Source of the DNA: Oscillospiraceae bacterium
GTDB taxonomy: Bacteria; Bacillota; Clostridia; UBA1381
Assembly: GCA_022509025.1 (NCBI GenBank)
Contig: JAFLUB010000012.1
Location: 1 to 59,603 of the forward strand
Reading direction: 5' to 3'
Length of the DNA stretch: 59,603 bases
In this document: one piece after another, positions 42,172 through 50,463 of the stretch
Position numbering within the stretch: the stretch's first letter is position 1
How the letters are laid out: every line of letters starts with the position of its first letter
Made by a program: the position numbers and the translations under genes
Notes under the pieces: generated by a model
The model's input: only the letters and a program-made list of their open reading frames with translations
Told to the model about the DNA's origin: nothing
Databases searched by the model: none

Positions 42172-43504
42172 AACAAGTTTAAAAATATTTATATGCTTCA
42201 CACTTACCGCCGCTGTTATCGCGACTATTCTTTTGGTGATTAACGTTACCGGCATAGCTTACATTGTAGGCAGTGACGCGTCGGTAAATCTATACGATAA
42301 TTCACCGAGGAAAACACTTAATATGGTGGGTGAAAATTTAACGCGAACAGACAACGGCTTTACATTGACAGAGGATATTGTTCCAGATGAATTTTGGTGT
42401 ATTCTGATTGATGAAAACGGTGATGTTATCTGGTCGGAAAATATGCCTGATGATATTCCGCAAAAATACTCAATAAATGATGTTGCAAGAATGACGCATT
42501 GGTTTTTAAATGATTACCCCGTATATGTCCGCACAGAAGATTACGGATTGATTGTGCTTGGTATTCCTAAAAATTCAGTCGCCAAATATGAAATGGCGTA
42601 TTCGATGAAGTGGTTTGACACGCTTCCGCAACGGATTTTAACAATTCTTATAATCAATATTTGTTTTGCGGCAGTTTTTGCTTTTATATTCGGAATACGG
42701 CTTTACCGCCGCCTGCGAACGCTTATGAACGGTATTAATGACCTACAGAGTGAGAAGCCTGTAAGATTAAATGAAAAGGGAATTTTTAAAGAAGTATCAG
42801 CCAGCATCAATCGTACATCGGACACAATCGAACGCAAAAACGCCGCGCTCGCCGCGCGTGACAGCGCGAGGTCAAACTGGATTTCAGGAATTTCACACGA
42901 TATTCGGACACCACTGTCTGTAATTATCGGATATTCGGAAGAACTCTCAAAGGCGGAAAATCTTACCGATACGGAACAGAAGAAAGCGGAAAATATAACG
43001 GCGCAGGGAATTAAGATAAAAAAACTGATAGAAGATTTAAACCTTATTTCATCACTGGAATATGATATGCAGCCATCGAAAAAAAGCACAGTTAAAATCT
43101 GTCCGCTCCTCCGCCGTGTGGTGTCGGATATATTAAACAGCTCTATCGCGGACAAGTGCGAAATTGAGCTTGATTTGCAGGATGAAAAATCCACTGTATC
43201 AGCAGACGAAAGTCTGATTGAAAGAGCGATTTTTAATCTTATAAATAACAGTGTAACGCATAATGAAAACGGCTGTAAAATTTGGATTTCCCAATATGAG
43301 CGCGATGGAACAGTATATGTTGATATTCAGGATAATGGTAAAGGCGCTCCCGAGGGGGTATTGGGAAATATATCCCAAATTCCCAAATCCCCTCACGGTC
43401 TCGGTCTGCCTATGGCATATCGCATTATCCGTGTGCACGGAGGTAAGTTTACCGTAAAGAATGATGGCGGACTGAAAATCAGGATAGAATTGCCAAAAAT
43501 ATAG
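42164..43504 (+). CDS. Sensor histidine kinase with large extracytoplasmic domain
   Basis: This is a 446-residue kinase with membrane segments near 6-30 and 162-187 around a ~130-residue outside domain, then a HAMP region, the phosphoacceptor block GISHDIRTPLSVIIGYSEEL (H245), and a HATPase domain (LINNSVTH, IQDNGKGAP, GLGLPMAY). The outside domain separates it from the Bce-type kinase at 37169 and suits direct sensing of a peptide, as in NisK or SpaK. Its ATG lies inside the last codons of the regulator gene, giving an eight-base overlap. Followed by a strong terminator. Confidence 0.93.
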   Translation: MNKTSLKIFICFTLTAAVIATILLVINVTGIAYIVGSDASVNLYDNSPRKTLNMVGENLTRTDNGFTLTEDIVPDEFWCILIDENGDVIWSENMPDDIPQKYSINDVARMTHWFLNDYPVYVRTEDYGLIVLGIPKNSVAKYEMAYSMKWFDTLPQRILTILIINICFAAVFAFIFGIRLYRRLRTLMNGINDLQSEKPVRLNEKGIFKEVSASINRTSDTIERKNAALAARDSARSNWISGISHDIRTPLSVIIGYSEELSKAENLTDTEQKKAENITAQGIKIKKLIEDLNLISSLEYDMQPSKKSTVKICPLLRRVVSDILNSSIADKCEIELDLQDEKSTVSADESLIERAIFNLINNSVTHNENGCKIWISQYERDGTVYVDIQDNGKGAPEGVLGNISQIPKSPHGLGLPMAYRIIRVHGGKFTVKNDGGLKIRIELPKI

Positions 43505-43526
43505 AGTTCAAATTCGAGAAAAAACG

Positions 43527-43567
43527 AAGCCTGTTGACGTTTGTTTCAGTACGTCAACAGGCTTTTT
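43527..43567. terminator. Strong terminator after the kinase gene
   Basis: A perfect 14-bp stem AAGCCTGTTGACGT/ACGTCAACAGGCTT is followed by TTTTT on plus. On minus the stem is followed by CGTTTTTT, so it can also end the 43634 gene transcript. Confidence 0.9.
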
Positions 43568-43633
43568 GGATTTGTTCTGTATTCTATTCTGTCAGTTGGC
43601 ACGGAAACTAATATTGTAATTTCACTTTTGAAC

Positions 43634-44422
43634 TCATCTTACAAAATTCATATTATAGATCAACTCGCCCGTATCAGCATATTCCATTATACACACAACA
43701 CTGTTATTACCTAAAAAGAACGTATAATTTGCCTTTGTAAATTCGTTTCCATATGGGACAAATCCAAAGCTTCCGCTTGCCGTAATTTTATTTGCAGTTT
43801 CAAAGGTCGGCGGGTCGATTACATATGTTATTCCTTTTCCGTGAGTTCTTTCCATACTGACACTCATGGTGTTATTATCAATACTGTCAATATTCATCTT
43901 AACCAGTGGTCTGTCAGAGTATTCAGGTGTATAATACCATGTGCCAAGGTAAGAATTATAGTCAGACGGATTATGGTTTGCCGCTGTGTTTATATAAACC
44001 ATTCTATCGTTTCCGTCCCAACGCACATCACAACCTGCACATTCCGATATCGCTCTTACCGGAACGAGGATTCTGCCGGAAACAATCTGAGGCGCGGCAT
44101 CACAATAATACGTTCCGCTGTTTCCGTTGACGGAATATGTGATATTTTGATTATCCATCTGTACAATTATAGTATCGTTACTTTTATTTGCAGTTGCTGT
44201 CTTGCTGTTTTGGTCCCATTCCACTGAATAACCCATGGATTCGAATATCACTCTTATAGGGACCATAACGCGGTCATTTATAGTAAGCGGCGGTTGGTCA
44301 AACGTCAAATATTTTCCGTCAAGTGACGATTTTATATCCCAGTCAGCATGAGCCATAATCGGTGTTAACATGCTCATAGCCGTTAACAAACACATCACAA
44401 ATACACTGATTCTTTTTTTCAT
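43634..44422 (-). CDS. Secreted protein with copper-amine-oxidase-like N-terminal domains
   Basis: This 262-residue exported protein has a signal peptide (1-27) and then two linked copies of the copper-amine-oxidase N-terminal-like fold: PPLTINDRVMVPIRVIFESMGYSVEW (about 43-68) and APQIVSGRILVPVRAISECAGCDVRW (about 109-134). The C-terminal 110 residues form a small beta-rich domain (lipocalin-like in pattern, GTWYYTPE near its start) that I cannot name. Despite the domain name there is no oxidase; these domains are common on clostridial surface proteins and probably bind wall or ligand. A different subtype from the trio at 50464-54914. Confidence 0.85.
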   Translation of the reverse strand: MKKRISVFVMCLLTAMSMLTPIMAHADWDIKSSLDGKYLTFDQPPLTINDRVMVPIRVIFESMGYSVEWDQNSKTATANKSNDTIIVQMDNQNITYSVNGNSGTYYCDAAPQIVSGRILVPVRAISECAGCDVRWDGNDRMVYINTAANHNPSDYNSYLGTWYYTPEYSDRPLVKMNIDSIDNNTMSVSMERTHGKGITYVIDPPTFETANKITASGSFGFVPYGNEFTKANYTFFLGNNSVVCIMEYADTGELIYNMNFVR

Positions 44423-44505
44423 ATCTCTTATCCTCCATGTTATAATCTAAAACTATATTACCATTTTTATGCGTTCGTGTCAATGTCAGGTTCACTCAAT
44501 ACGCT

Positions 44506-44925
44506 CTATTCCGCGCTTTTGGTCAGTACCCTCGTAATTGTTGGGCTGTAGCGTGATTTTAAACGCTTATCAAGCATATGAATTACAACAAACGAAACCG
44601 CCATAAGTATAAATCCGCTTAAAATTCCCGCATTCTCGCTTTTGAAAATATAACTTCCTGCCATGCAGCCCAAAACAAGAAGTATAACCGGCACGATATA
44701 CGCTAAAAACGCCGCGTTTAACACCTTGGAGCTGCTCATATTAAGCGCCACTGTGTCACCCTTTGCCGCTTGGCAGTCGTTTCTTGCTTCTATAACCGTT
44801 TCTCTGCCCGGACACATTCCGCATGACGCGCAGCTATCGCCGCACGCTGACGAGCGCGTGATTTTAACCTTCGCCATTCCATTTGTACATTCTTCAACAA
44901 TTCCCGTCTGTTCCATAATATCCAT
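44506..44925 (-). CDS. RseC-family membrane protein (SoxR-reducing system type)
   Basis: This protein of about 140 residues is divergent from the rnf operon. The N-terminal part (EQTGIVEECTNGMAKVKI) is a small beta-barrel followed by a cysteine cluster, CGDSCASCGMCPG, and by two membrane segments (about 75-95 and 100-118). RseC homologs assist Rnf/Rsx electron-transfer complexes, and the family tie to rnf supports a role in assembly or redox control. Three in-frame ATGs exist (44937, 44925, 44916) inside ATGGATATT-type repeats; 44925 is spaced from GGAAAGG as in the two leader-controlled genes. Confidence 0.9.
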   Translation of the reverse strand: MDIMEQTGIVEECTNGMAKVKITRSSACGDSCASCGMCPGRETVIEARNDCQAAKGDTVALNMSSSKVLNAAFLAYIVPVILLVLGCMAGSYIFKSENAGILSGFILMAVSFVVIHMLDKRLKSRYSPTITRVLTKSAE

Positions 44926-45088
44926 ATCAATATCCATAGCCTTTCCGCCTACAATATAACAAGCTTATACTATCATAATTTAACAGGTTTGTAAAGAATA
45001 TCGGAACATAATTGACGAAGGTTGTACCGTCTTGGAGCTTCTTACGCTTCGATTGCAAAAAAAATGTCATAATGACAACAAAATGTAA

Positions 45089-45117
45089 TTGAAAAATCAA
45101 ACAATATGCGGTACAAT
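45089..45117 (+). promoter_or_regulatory. Promoter of the rnf operon
   Basis: TTGAAA and TACAAT are spaced by 17 bases; the rnfC ATG follows 37 bases after the -10 with AAGGAAGG in front. Confidence 0.75.
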
Positions 45118-45153
45118 ATTATTGTATACGCAAAGAAAGGAAGGTTAATAAAA

Positions 45154-46482
45154 ATGGCATCAACATTTAAGGGCGGCTTTCATGTTCCTGACCACAAGGG
45201 TCTGACCAACAGTATCGCTACAAAGCCGATGCCGGATTGTGACGTGCATATATATCCGCTGAAGCAGCATATAGGCGCGCCGCTAAGCGCATTGGTTAAA
45301 GTCGGCGACCATGTGGACGTGGGACAGAGAATTGCCGATACTGACCAGTTTGTGGCTGTTCCGGTTCATTCCTCGGTTTCCGGCACGGTTACGGACATTA
45401 AGCCCTATTATCACGACTCAGGTGCTATGGTGGACGCGATATTTGTGGAAAACGACAAAAAATACACGGTATCCGATGAGGTTCAACCGAAAAATTACAA
45501 GGTGACAAGCGCGAAGGAGCTGTTAAAGTGTATCCGCGAGGCTGGAATTGTCGGTATGGGAGGCGCGGGCTTCCCCACGCATATTAAATTAAGCCCTAAA
45601 ACAAAGGTGGATTACGCGATTTTAAACTGCGCGGAATGTGAGCCGTATATCACGGCGGACCACAGGTATATGCTTGAAAACCCCGATGATATGATTATAG
45701 GTCTTAAAATCGTCATGAAAATCCTTGATTTGAAAGACGGCTACATCGGCGTGGAGCTTAACAAAAAGAACGCTATCGAAGCTCTGAAGGCTTCACCGGA
45801 ATGTGACGAAAGCATACATATCGTACCGTTAAAGGTAAAATATCCGCAGGGCGCGGAGAAACAATTAATTAAAGCGGTTACGGGACGCAGAGTTCCCGCG
45901 GGAGCGCTTCCGGCTGACGCTGGCGCGGTAGTCGTGAACGGAGCAACATCGGTTACAATCGCAAAAGCGATTACTACCGGTATGCCGCTTATCGAAAGAA
46001 ACGTCACGGTTTCAGGTGACGCGGTAAAAACCCCGTCGAATTTCAGGGTAAGAACAGGTGTTCCGGCATCATTCGTAATCGAAAACGCGGGCGGGTTCAT
46101 ATCCACTCCCGAAAAGGTTATTTCCGGCGGTCCGATGATGGGCATAGCGCAGTATAACACGGAATATCCGATTGTTAAAACGACATCGTCGATTTTAGCG
46201 TTGCTGCACGCGCCCAAGACATTTGACCCGGACACGCCGTGTATTCGCTGCGGCAGATGCGTAAACCACTGCCCCATGCAGCTTATGCCGTTTAAGCTCC
46301 GCGACGCGGCGCAAAAGGGCGATATTGACATGGCGGCAAAGCATTACGTGACAGAATGTATCGAATGCGGACTTTGCTCATACATTTGTCCGGCGAATAA
46401 AAATCTGCTTCAGTATATCAGAATGATTAAGCCTGAGGTATTAAAGAAGCAGCGGGAGGAGGCGCAGAAAAATGGCAGATAA
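45154..46482 (+). CDS. rnfC: Rnf complex subunit RnfC
   Basis: This 442-residue peripheral subunit is thought to take electrons to or from NAD(H) in the ion-pumping ferredoxin:NAD+ oxidoreductase. It shows the GMGGAGFPTHIK nucleotide/flavin-type loop (about 140), the NuoF-like region NCAECEPYITADHRY, and two 4Fe-4S motifs, CIRCGRCVNHCP (about 363) and CIECGLCSYICP (about 402). The start MASTFKGG has AAGGAAGG 9 bases upstream; the longer open frame to 45106 overlaps the promoter. First gene of rnfCDGEAB, the order usual in Clostridia. It overlaps rnfD by 11 bases. Confidence 0.97.
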   Translation: MASTFKGGFHVPDHKGLTNSIATKPMPDCDVHIYPLKQHIGAPLSALVKVGDHVDVGQRIADTDQFVAVPVHSSVSGTVTDIKPYYHDSGAMVDAIFVENDKKYTVSDEVQPKNYKVTSAKELLKCIREAGIVGMGGAGFPTHIKLSPKTKVDYAILNCAECEPYITADHRYMLENPDDMIIGLKIVMKILDLKDGYIGVELNKKNAIEALKASPECDESIHIVPLKVKYPQGAEKQLIKAVTGRRVPAGALPADAGAVVVNGATSVTIAKAITTGMPLIERNVTVSGDAVKTPSNFRVRTGVPASFVIENAGGFISTPEKVISGGPMMGIAQYNTEYPIVKTTSSILALLHAPKTFDPDTPCIRCGRCVNHCPMQLMPFKLRDAAQKGDIDMAAKHYVTECIECGLCSYICPANKNLLQYIRMIKPEVLKKQREEAQKNGR

Positions 46483-47428
46483 TTACATAGTATCATCCTC
46501 GCCGCACGTGCATACGGGCGCGACAATACAGCGGATTATGCTTGACGTTATAATCGCGCTTGTCCCGACGACCGCAATGGGCATATACTTCTTCGGATGG
46601 TATGCGGCAGTCGTTATAGCGGCATCAATTATCGCGGCTGTGGCGGCGGAATGGATTTTTAACAAAATAACAAAGCAAAGAAATACAATAGGCGATCTGA
46701 GCGCGGTTGTGACCGGATTATTATTAGCGCTCAATATGCCGCCCGGGATTCCTATATGGATGGTTATGATAGGCTCGGGATTTGCGATTATAATAGTTAA
46801 GCAGCTTTTCGGCGGCTTGGGTAAAAACTTCGTAAACCCCGCGCTCGCGGCAAGATGCTTTATGCTTATCGCATGGACAGGAGCGATGACAACGTTCCGT
46901 GAACCGCTTGTTGACGCGGTTGCGTCGGCAACGCCGCTCGCAATCATGAAAGACGGAATAGCGGAAACAATGCCCTCTCTTCTTCAGTGCTTCATCGGAA
47001 TGAAGGCAGGCACAATCGGCGAGGTTTCGGGAATTGCAATTTTAATCGGTCTTGCGTATCTGCTTATAAGACGCGTTATAAATATTACAATTCCGGCGGT
47101 TTACGTATTATCATTCGCAGCGCTGACATTCTTCTTCGGCAAGGACGCAATGGACGTAAATTACCTCATGTATCAGATACTGACCGGCGGATTATTACTC
47201 GGAGCCGTATTCATGGCAACCGACTACACAACCACCCCGACAACGCCTTCGGGAATGGTAATTTTCGGCATAGGCTGCGGTGTGCTGACGTTCCTGATAA
47301 GACGCTTCGGCGGTTATCCTGAGGGTGTGTCGTTCTCGATACTGCTTATGAACGTGGCCGCTCCGCTGATTGAAAGATACACCATTCCGAAGTCCTTCGG
47401 TAACAGAGGAGGTGCGGCAAAGAAATGA
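46472..47428 (+). CDS. rnfD: Rnf complex subunit RnfD
   Basis: This 318-residue membrane subunit has about nine or ten segments and belongs to the NqrB/RnfD family. Near the C-terminus FMATDYTTTPTTPSG matches the conserved region of the family. The site for covalent FMN in this family is a threonine, in a block such as SATPLAIMK here (about residue 150). It shares the membrane core that couples electron flow to Na+ or H+ movement. Its ATG lies inside the end of rnfC and its stop overlaps the rnfG start by four bases, so translation is coupled. Confidence 0.97.
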   Translation: MADNYIVSSSPHVHTGATIQRIMLDVIIALVPTTAMGIYFFGWYAAVVIAASIIAAVAAEWIFNKITKQRNTIGDLSAVVTGLLLALNMPPGIPIWMVMIGSGFAIIIVKQLFGGLGKNFVNPALAARCFMLIAWTGAMTTFREPLVDAVASATPLAIMKDGIAETMPSLLQCFIGMKAGTIGEVSGIAILIGLAYLLIRRVINITIPAVYVLSFAALTFFFGKDAMDVNYLMYQILTGGLLLGAVFMATDYTTTPTTPSGMVIFGIGCGVLTFLIRRFGGYPEGVSFSILLMNVAAPLIERYTIPKSFGNRGGAAKK

Positions 47429-48045
47429 ACAATGAAACGAACAAGAAAATGAATACAGGCGAAATTATAAAGGTTGGCGTTATCCTGTTTGTGATAACAG
47501 CGGTGCTGGCAGGACTTCTGGCATTTGTGAACGCTAAGACCGCTCCGCTGATTGAGCAGAACGCTATTGCCGCCGAGCAGGAGGCAATGAAAACGGTTAT
47601 GCCCGACGCGGCAGGCTTCGAGGAAACAGAAGTAAACCCAAATGAGTTGGCAGACCTTTCCGCTGAGAATGACGGTGAAGTGAGCAAAGCGTTTGTTGCG
47701 CTTGATGCAAGCGGTGAAGCAATCGGCGCTTGCGTAATAACCGTTACCACAGGTTATGACGTGGGAATCCAGACCGTTACTGGCGTTGACAAGAATCTCA
47801 CAGTAACAGGCGTTGATATCATAAGCATGAACGAGACACCGGGACTTGGTGCTAACGCTAAAAATCCGGAGTTCCGCGCACAGTACGAGGGCAAGAGCGG
47901 TGAAATTAAGGTTGTAAAAACCGCTGCCGGCGATGATAGCATACAGGCTATCGCGGGCGCGACAAAATCCTCGAACGGTGTTACAAGGGGCGTAAATCTT
48001 GCGCTTCGCGTTGCGGAAAGCTTGCTTGAAGGAGGTAATGAATAA
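47425..48045 (+). CDS. rnfG: Rnf complex subunit RnfG
   Basis: This 206-residue protein has one N-terminal membrane segment (about 12-33) and an extracytoplasmic FMN-binding domain. The motif AGATKSSNGV near the C-terminus supplies the threonine to which FMN is joined by a phosphoester bond. ETPGLGANAKNPEF is another family landmark. It passes electrons between RnfD and the other membrane parts. It starts with an ATGA overlap with rnfD and its stop shares one base with the rnfE ATG. Confidence 0.97.
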   Translation: MNNETNKKMNTGEIIKVGVILFVITAVLAGLLAFVNAKTAPLIEQNAIAAEQEAMKTVMPDAAGFEETEVNPNELADLSAENDGEVSKAFVALDASGEAIGACVITVTTGYDVGIQTVTGVDKNLTVTGVDIISMNETPGLGANAKNPEFRAQYEGKSGEIKVVKTAAGDDSIQAIAGATKSSNGVTRGVNLALRVAESLLEGGNE

Positions 48046-48659
48046 TGGCTGAAAAGAAAAACTTCGGTTCGGTTTTCATGAACGGTATTCTTACTGAAAA
48101 TCCGACTTTGGTTCAATTACTCGGCATGTGCCCCACTCTTGCAGTTACGACGAGCCTCAAGAACGGAATCGGAATGGGACTCAGCGCCACGGCGGTTTTA
48201 ATCTGCTCAAATCTTCTTATTTCGCTGCTCCGTAAAATCATTCCCGACAAGGTGAGAATTGCGGCGTACATAGTAATTATTGCGGCGTTCGTAACGCTTG
48301 TGCAGATGTGCCTTCAGGCATTTGTTCCGTCTTTGTCGGCATCGCTTGGATTATTTATTCCGCTTATAGTTGTAAACTGTATAATCCTCGCGCGCGCGGA
48401 ATCGTTCGCGTCAAAGAACGGTCCGGTATTATCTGTTGCGGACGGTCTGGGCATGGGATTAGGCTTCACAATAGCGTTGTGCATAATCTCAGCAATCCGT
48501 GAGTTTTTGGGCGCGGGTTCGATTATGGGAATTCAGTTATACGGCACGCATGTGCAGCCGGCAACTATTATGATTATGGCTCCGGGCGGATTTATCGTGC
48601 TCGGATTGCTGGTCGGCGCGATTAACTTTATTATATCGAAAAAGAGTAAGGAGGAATAA
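48045..48659 (+). CDS. rnfE: Rnf complex subunit RnfE
   Basis: This is a 204-residue integral membrane subunit of the NqrD/RnfE family with six segments. The N-terminal block FMNGILTENPTLVQLLGMCPTLA contains the cysteine that helps hold the membrane iron-sulfur centre shared with RnfA. GGAGG lies nine bases before the ATG, inside the rnfG end. Works with RnfA in electron transfer across the membrane. Confidence 0.97.
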   Translation: MAEKKNFGSVFMNGILTENPTLVQLLGMCPTLAVTTSLKNGIGMGLSATAVLICSNLLISLLRKIIPDKVRIAAYIVIIAAFVTLVQMCLQAFVPSLSASLGLFIPLIVVNCIILARAESFASKNGPVLSVADGLGMGLGFTIALCIISAIREFLGAGSIMGIQLYGTHVQPATIMIMAPGGFIVLGLLVGAINFIISKKSKEE

Positions 48660-48662
48660 GCT

Positions 48663-49247
48663 ATGGCAGTACAGATTATATCTATTTTACTTTCGGCGCT
48701 CCTTACGGAAAACTTCGTAATGGTTAAGTTCTATGGAATTTGTCCGTTTCTGGGGGTTTCGAAGAAGGTTGACACGGCGCTCGGCATGGGTATGGCGGTA
48801 ACGTTCGTTATGGCGCTTGCCTCCGCGATTACGTGGATTGCAAACAAATTCCTGCTGATACCGTTCGGACTTGAATATTTGCAGACTATTTTGTTTATTC
48901 TTGTTATTGCAGGTCTGGTACAGTTTGTTGAGATGTTTGTGAAAAAGTCGATGCCCTCGCTCTATAACGCGCTCGGCATTTATCTTCCGCTTATAACCAC
49001 AAACTGCGCGGTTCTGGGTGTTACACTCCTTAATGTGCAGAACTATCCATCGAGCTTCCTGTTCGCGCTGCTCTACGGCATTTTTGCGGCGCTGGGATTC
49101 ACGCTTGCTATTGTGCTTATGGCGGGTATACGCGAAACATTGGATGAAACGGCTATCCCGAAAGCCTTCAGAGGCTTCCCTATCGCGCTTATTACAGCTG
49201 GTCTGATGTCCATAGCGTTTATGGGATTTTCGGGATTTTCGATATAA
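48663..49247 (+). CDS. rnfA: Rnf complex subunit RnfA
   Basis: This is a 194-residue integral membrane subunit of the NqrE/RnfA family with six segments. [23 protein letters not shown] near the N-terminus and ITTNCAVLG in the middle carry the conserved cysteines of the RnfA-RnfE cluster. It starts three bases after the rnfE stop, with AAGGAGG overlapping that stop. Remote paralog of RnfE, as always in this complex. Confidence 0.97.
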   Translation: MAVQIISILLSALLTENFVMVKFYGICPFLGVSKKVDTALGMGMAVTFVMALASAITWIANKFLLIPFGLEYLQTILFILVIAGLVQFVEMFVKKSMPSLYNALGIYLPLITTNCAVLGVTLLNVQNYPSSFLFALLYGIFAALGFTLAIVLMAGIRETLDETAIPKAFRGFPIALITAGLMSIAFMGFSGFSI

Positions 49248-49262
49248 AGGAGGGCGTAACCT

Positions 49263-50117
49263 ATGGATCTTGGAAATATAATTGCCGCGGTATGCGTTGT
49301 CGGCGGAACAGGTCTGGTTTTCGGGCTTCTCTTAGCATTTGCATCGCACGTGTTCGCGGTTAAAGTTGACGAAAGATGTGAAAAAATACAGGGTGTCCTG
49401 CCCGGCGCAAACTGCGGTTCGTGCGGATACGCGGGCTGTAGCGCATTCGCGGACGCGGTAGTGAAGGGCGAAGCTCCCGTTAACGGCTGTACGGTCGGCA
49501 AAGCGCCGGTTGCCCAAAAAATTGCCGCGATTATGGGCACGGAAGCCGGCGAGGTCAGGGACGTAGTGGCGCGCGTTATGTGCGGCGGCGACTGCGCGAG
49601 CGCAGAGTACAAGTACGAATACGAAGGTATTGACGACTGCTGGGCTGCGGCGCGTTTCGCAGGCGGCATAAAGCAGTGTACAAGCGGATGTATCGGTCTT
49701 GGTCACTGCGTGAGCGTTTGTAAATTTGACGCGATAAGCGTTGTTGACGGTGTGGCTGTGGTTGATGCCGAAAAATGTCAGGCATGCGGAATGTGCGTTA
49801 AGTCATGCCCGAAAAACCTTATTAAGCTTATCCCCCGTGACAATCGTCACTGGGTATTATGCTCCAACCCCGAAATAGGCAAGTATGTAAACCACTACTG
49901 CAAGAAGGGTTGTATCGGCTGTAAGCTGTGCGAGAAGGCGTGTCATTTTGACGCGATACACGTTGTTAATAATCATGCGATTATCGATTATGACAAGTGT
50001 AAAAACTGCGGCTTGTGCGCGAAAAAATGTCCGCGCGGCGTAATCCACGCCGAGCCGCGTCCGGGCGCGGCAAAGCCTGCGCCGGAACCTGCGGCAAGTG
50101 AACCTGTGAGCATTTAA
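49263..50117 (+). CDS. rnfB: Rnf complex subunit RnfB (ferredoxin-type electron input)
   Basis: This 284-residue iron-sulfur subunit is expected to accept electrons from reduced ferredoxin. One N-terminal membrane helix (about 5-28) is followed by the four-cysteine domain with CGSCGYAGC (about 50), then CSTGC-like QCTSGCIGLGHCVSVC, CQACGMCVKSCP, CIGCKLCEKACH and CKNCGLCAKKCP, enough for several 4Fe-4S clusters. An alanine/proline tail ends the protein. AAAGGAGG is 10 bases before the ATG. Last gene of the operon; a terminator follows at 50177-50230. Confidence 0.97.
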   Translation: MDLGNIIAAVCVVGGTGLVFGLLLAFASHVFAVKVDERCEKIQGVLPGANCGSCGYAGCSAFADAVVKGEAPVNGCTVGKAPVAQKIAAIMGTEAGEVRDVVARVMCGGDCASAEYKYEYEGIDDCWAAARFAGGIKQCTSGCIGLGHCVSVCKFDAISVVDGVAVVDAEKCQACGMCVKSCPKNLIKLIPRDNRHWVLCSNPEIGKYVNHYCKKGCIGCKLCEKACHFDAIHVVNNHAIIDYDKCKNCGLCAKKCPRGVIHAEPRPGAAKPAPEPAASEPVSI

Positions 50118-50176
50118 AACAGAAAAAAAAATGAGCTGCCCGGCTTGACACGGCGCAAATTATTTAAATTACGGAC

Positions 50177-50230
50177 AAAACTCACCATTCGGAGTACCAT
50201 CAATCGTATTCCGTCAGGTGAGTTTTTGTT
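50177..50230 (+). terminator. Terminator of the rnf operon
   Basis: AACTCACC pairs with GGTGAGTT, with an inner stem GGAGTAC/GTATTCC, and is followed by a T run. It lies about 60 bases after rnfB. Confidence 0.75.
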
Positions 50231-50256
50231 CGTTCTGTATCTGAAATTTATCATAA

Positions 50257-50376
50257 TTATTCAAGTAACCAATCAATTACATTAATCTGCTCAATACCGT
50301 CATAGTTTGAACCTTTGCCGATTTCATCAAGCGTCAAAATTGTTTTTGGGTAGTTATCCCGTATTGCACTGTGCCC
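50257..50376 (-). pseudogene. C-terminal remnant of a DUF4143-type ATPase gene
   Basis: On the minus strand about 35 codons read AIRDNYPKTILTLDEIG, then SNYDGIEQINVIDWLLE and a stop. This matches the C-terminal end of the AAA-type ATPases with a DUF4143 domain, which end in DNYPK...LDE...GI..I.IIDWLL. An in-frame stop lies seven codons upstream and the rest of the gene is absent, so it is a fragment left by deletion or rearrangement. The rest of the gap 50118-50463 holds the rnf terminator and nothing else I can name. Confidence 0.7.
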
Positions 50377-50463
50377 TTACCTGCCAAACCATATGTTTTA
50401 TGTTGAAACAGGTCTGATTTTGTGATACAATAACAGAAGAATATTTTAATGGAGATGATTTTT

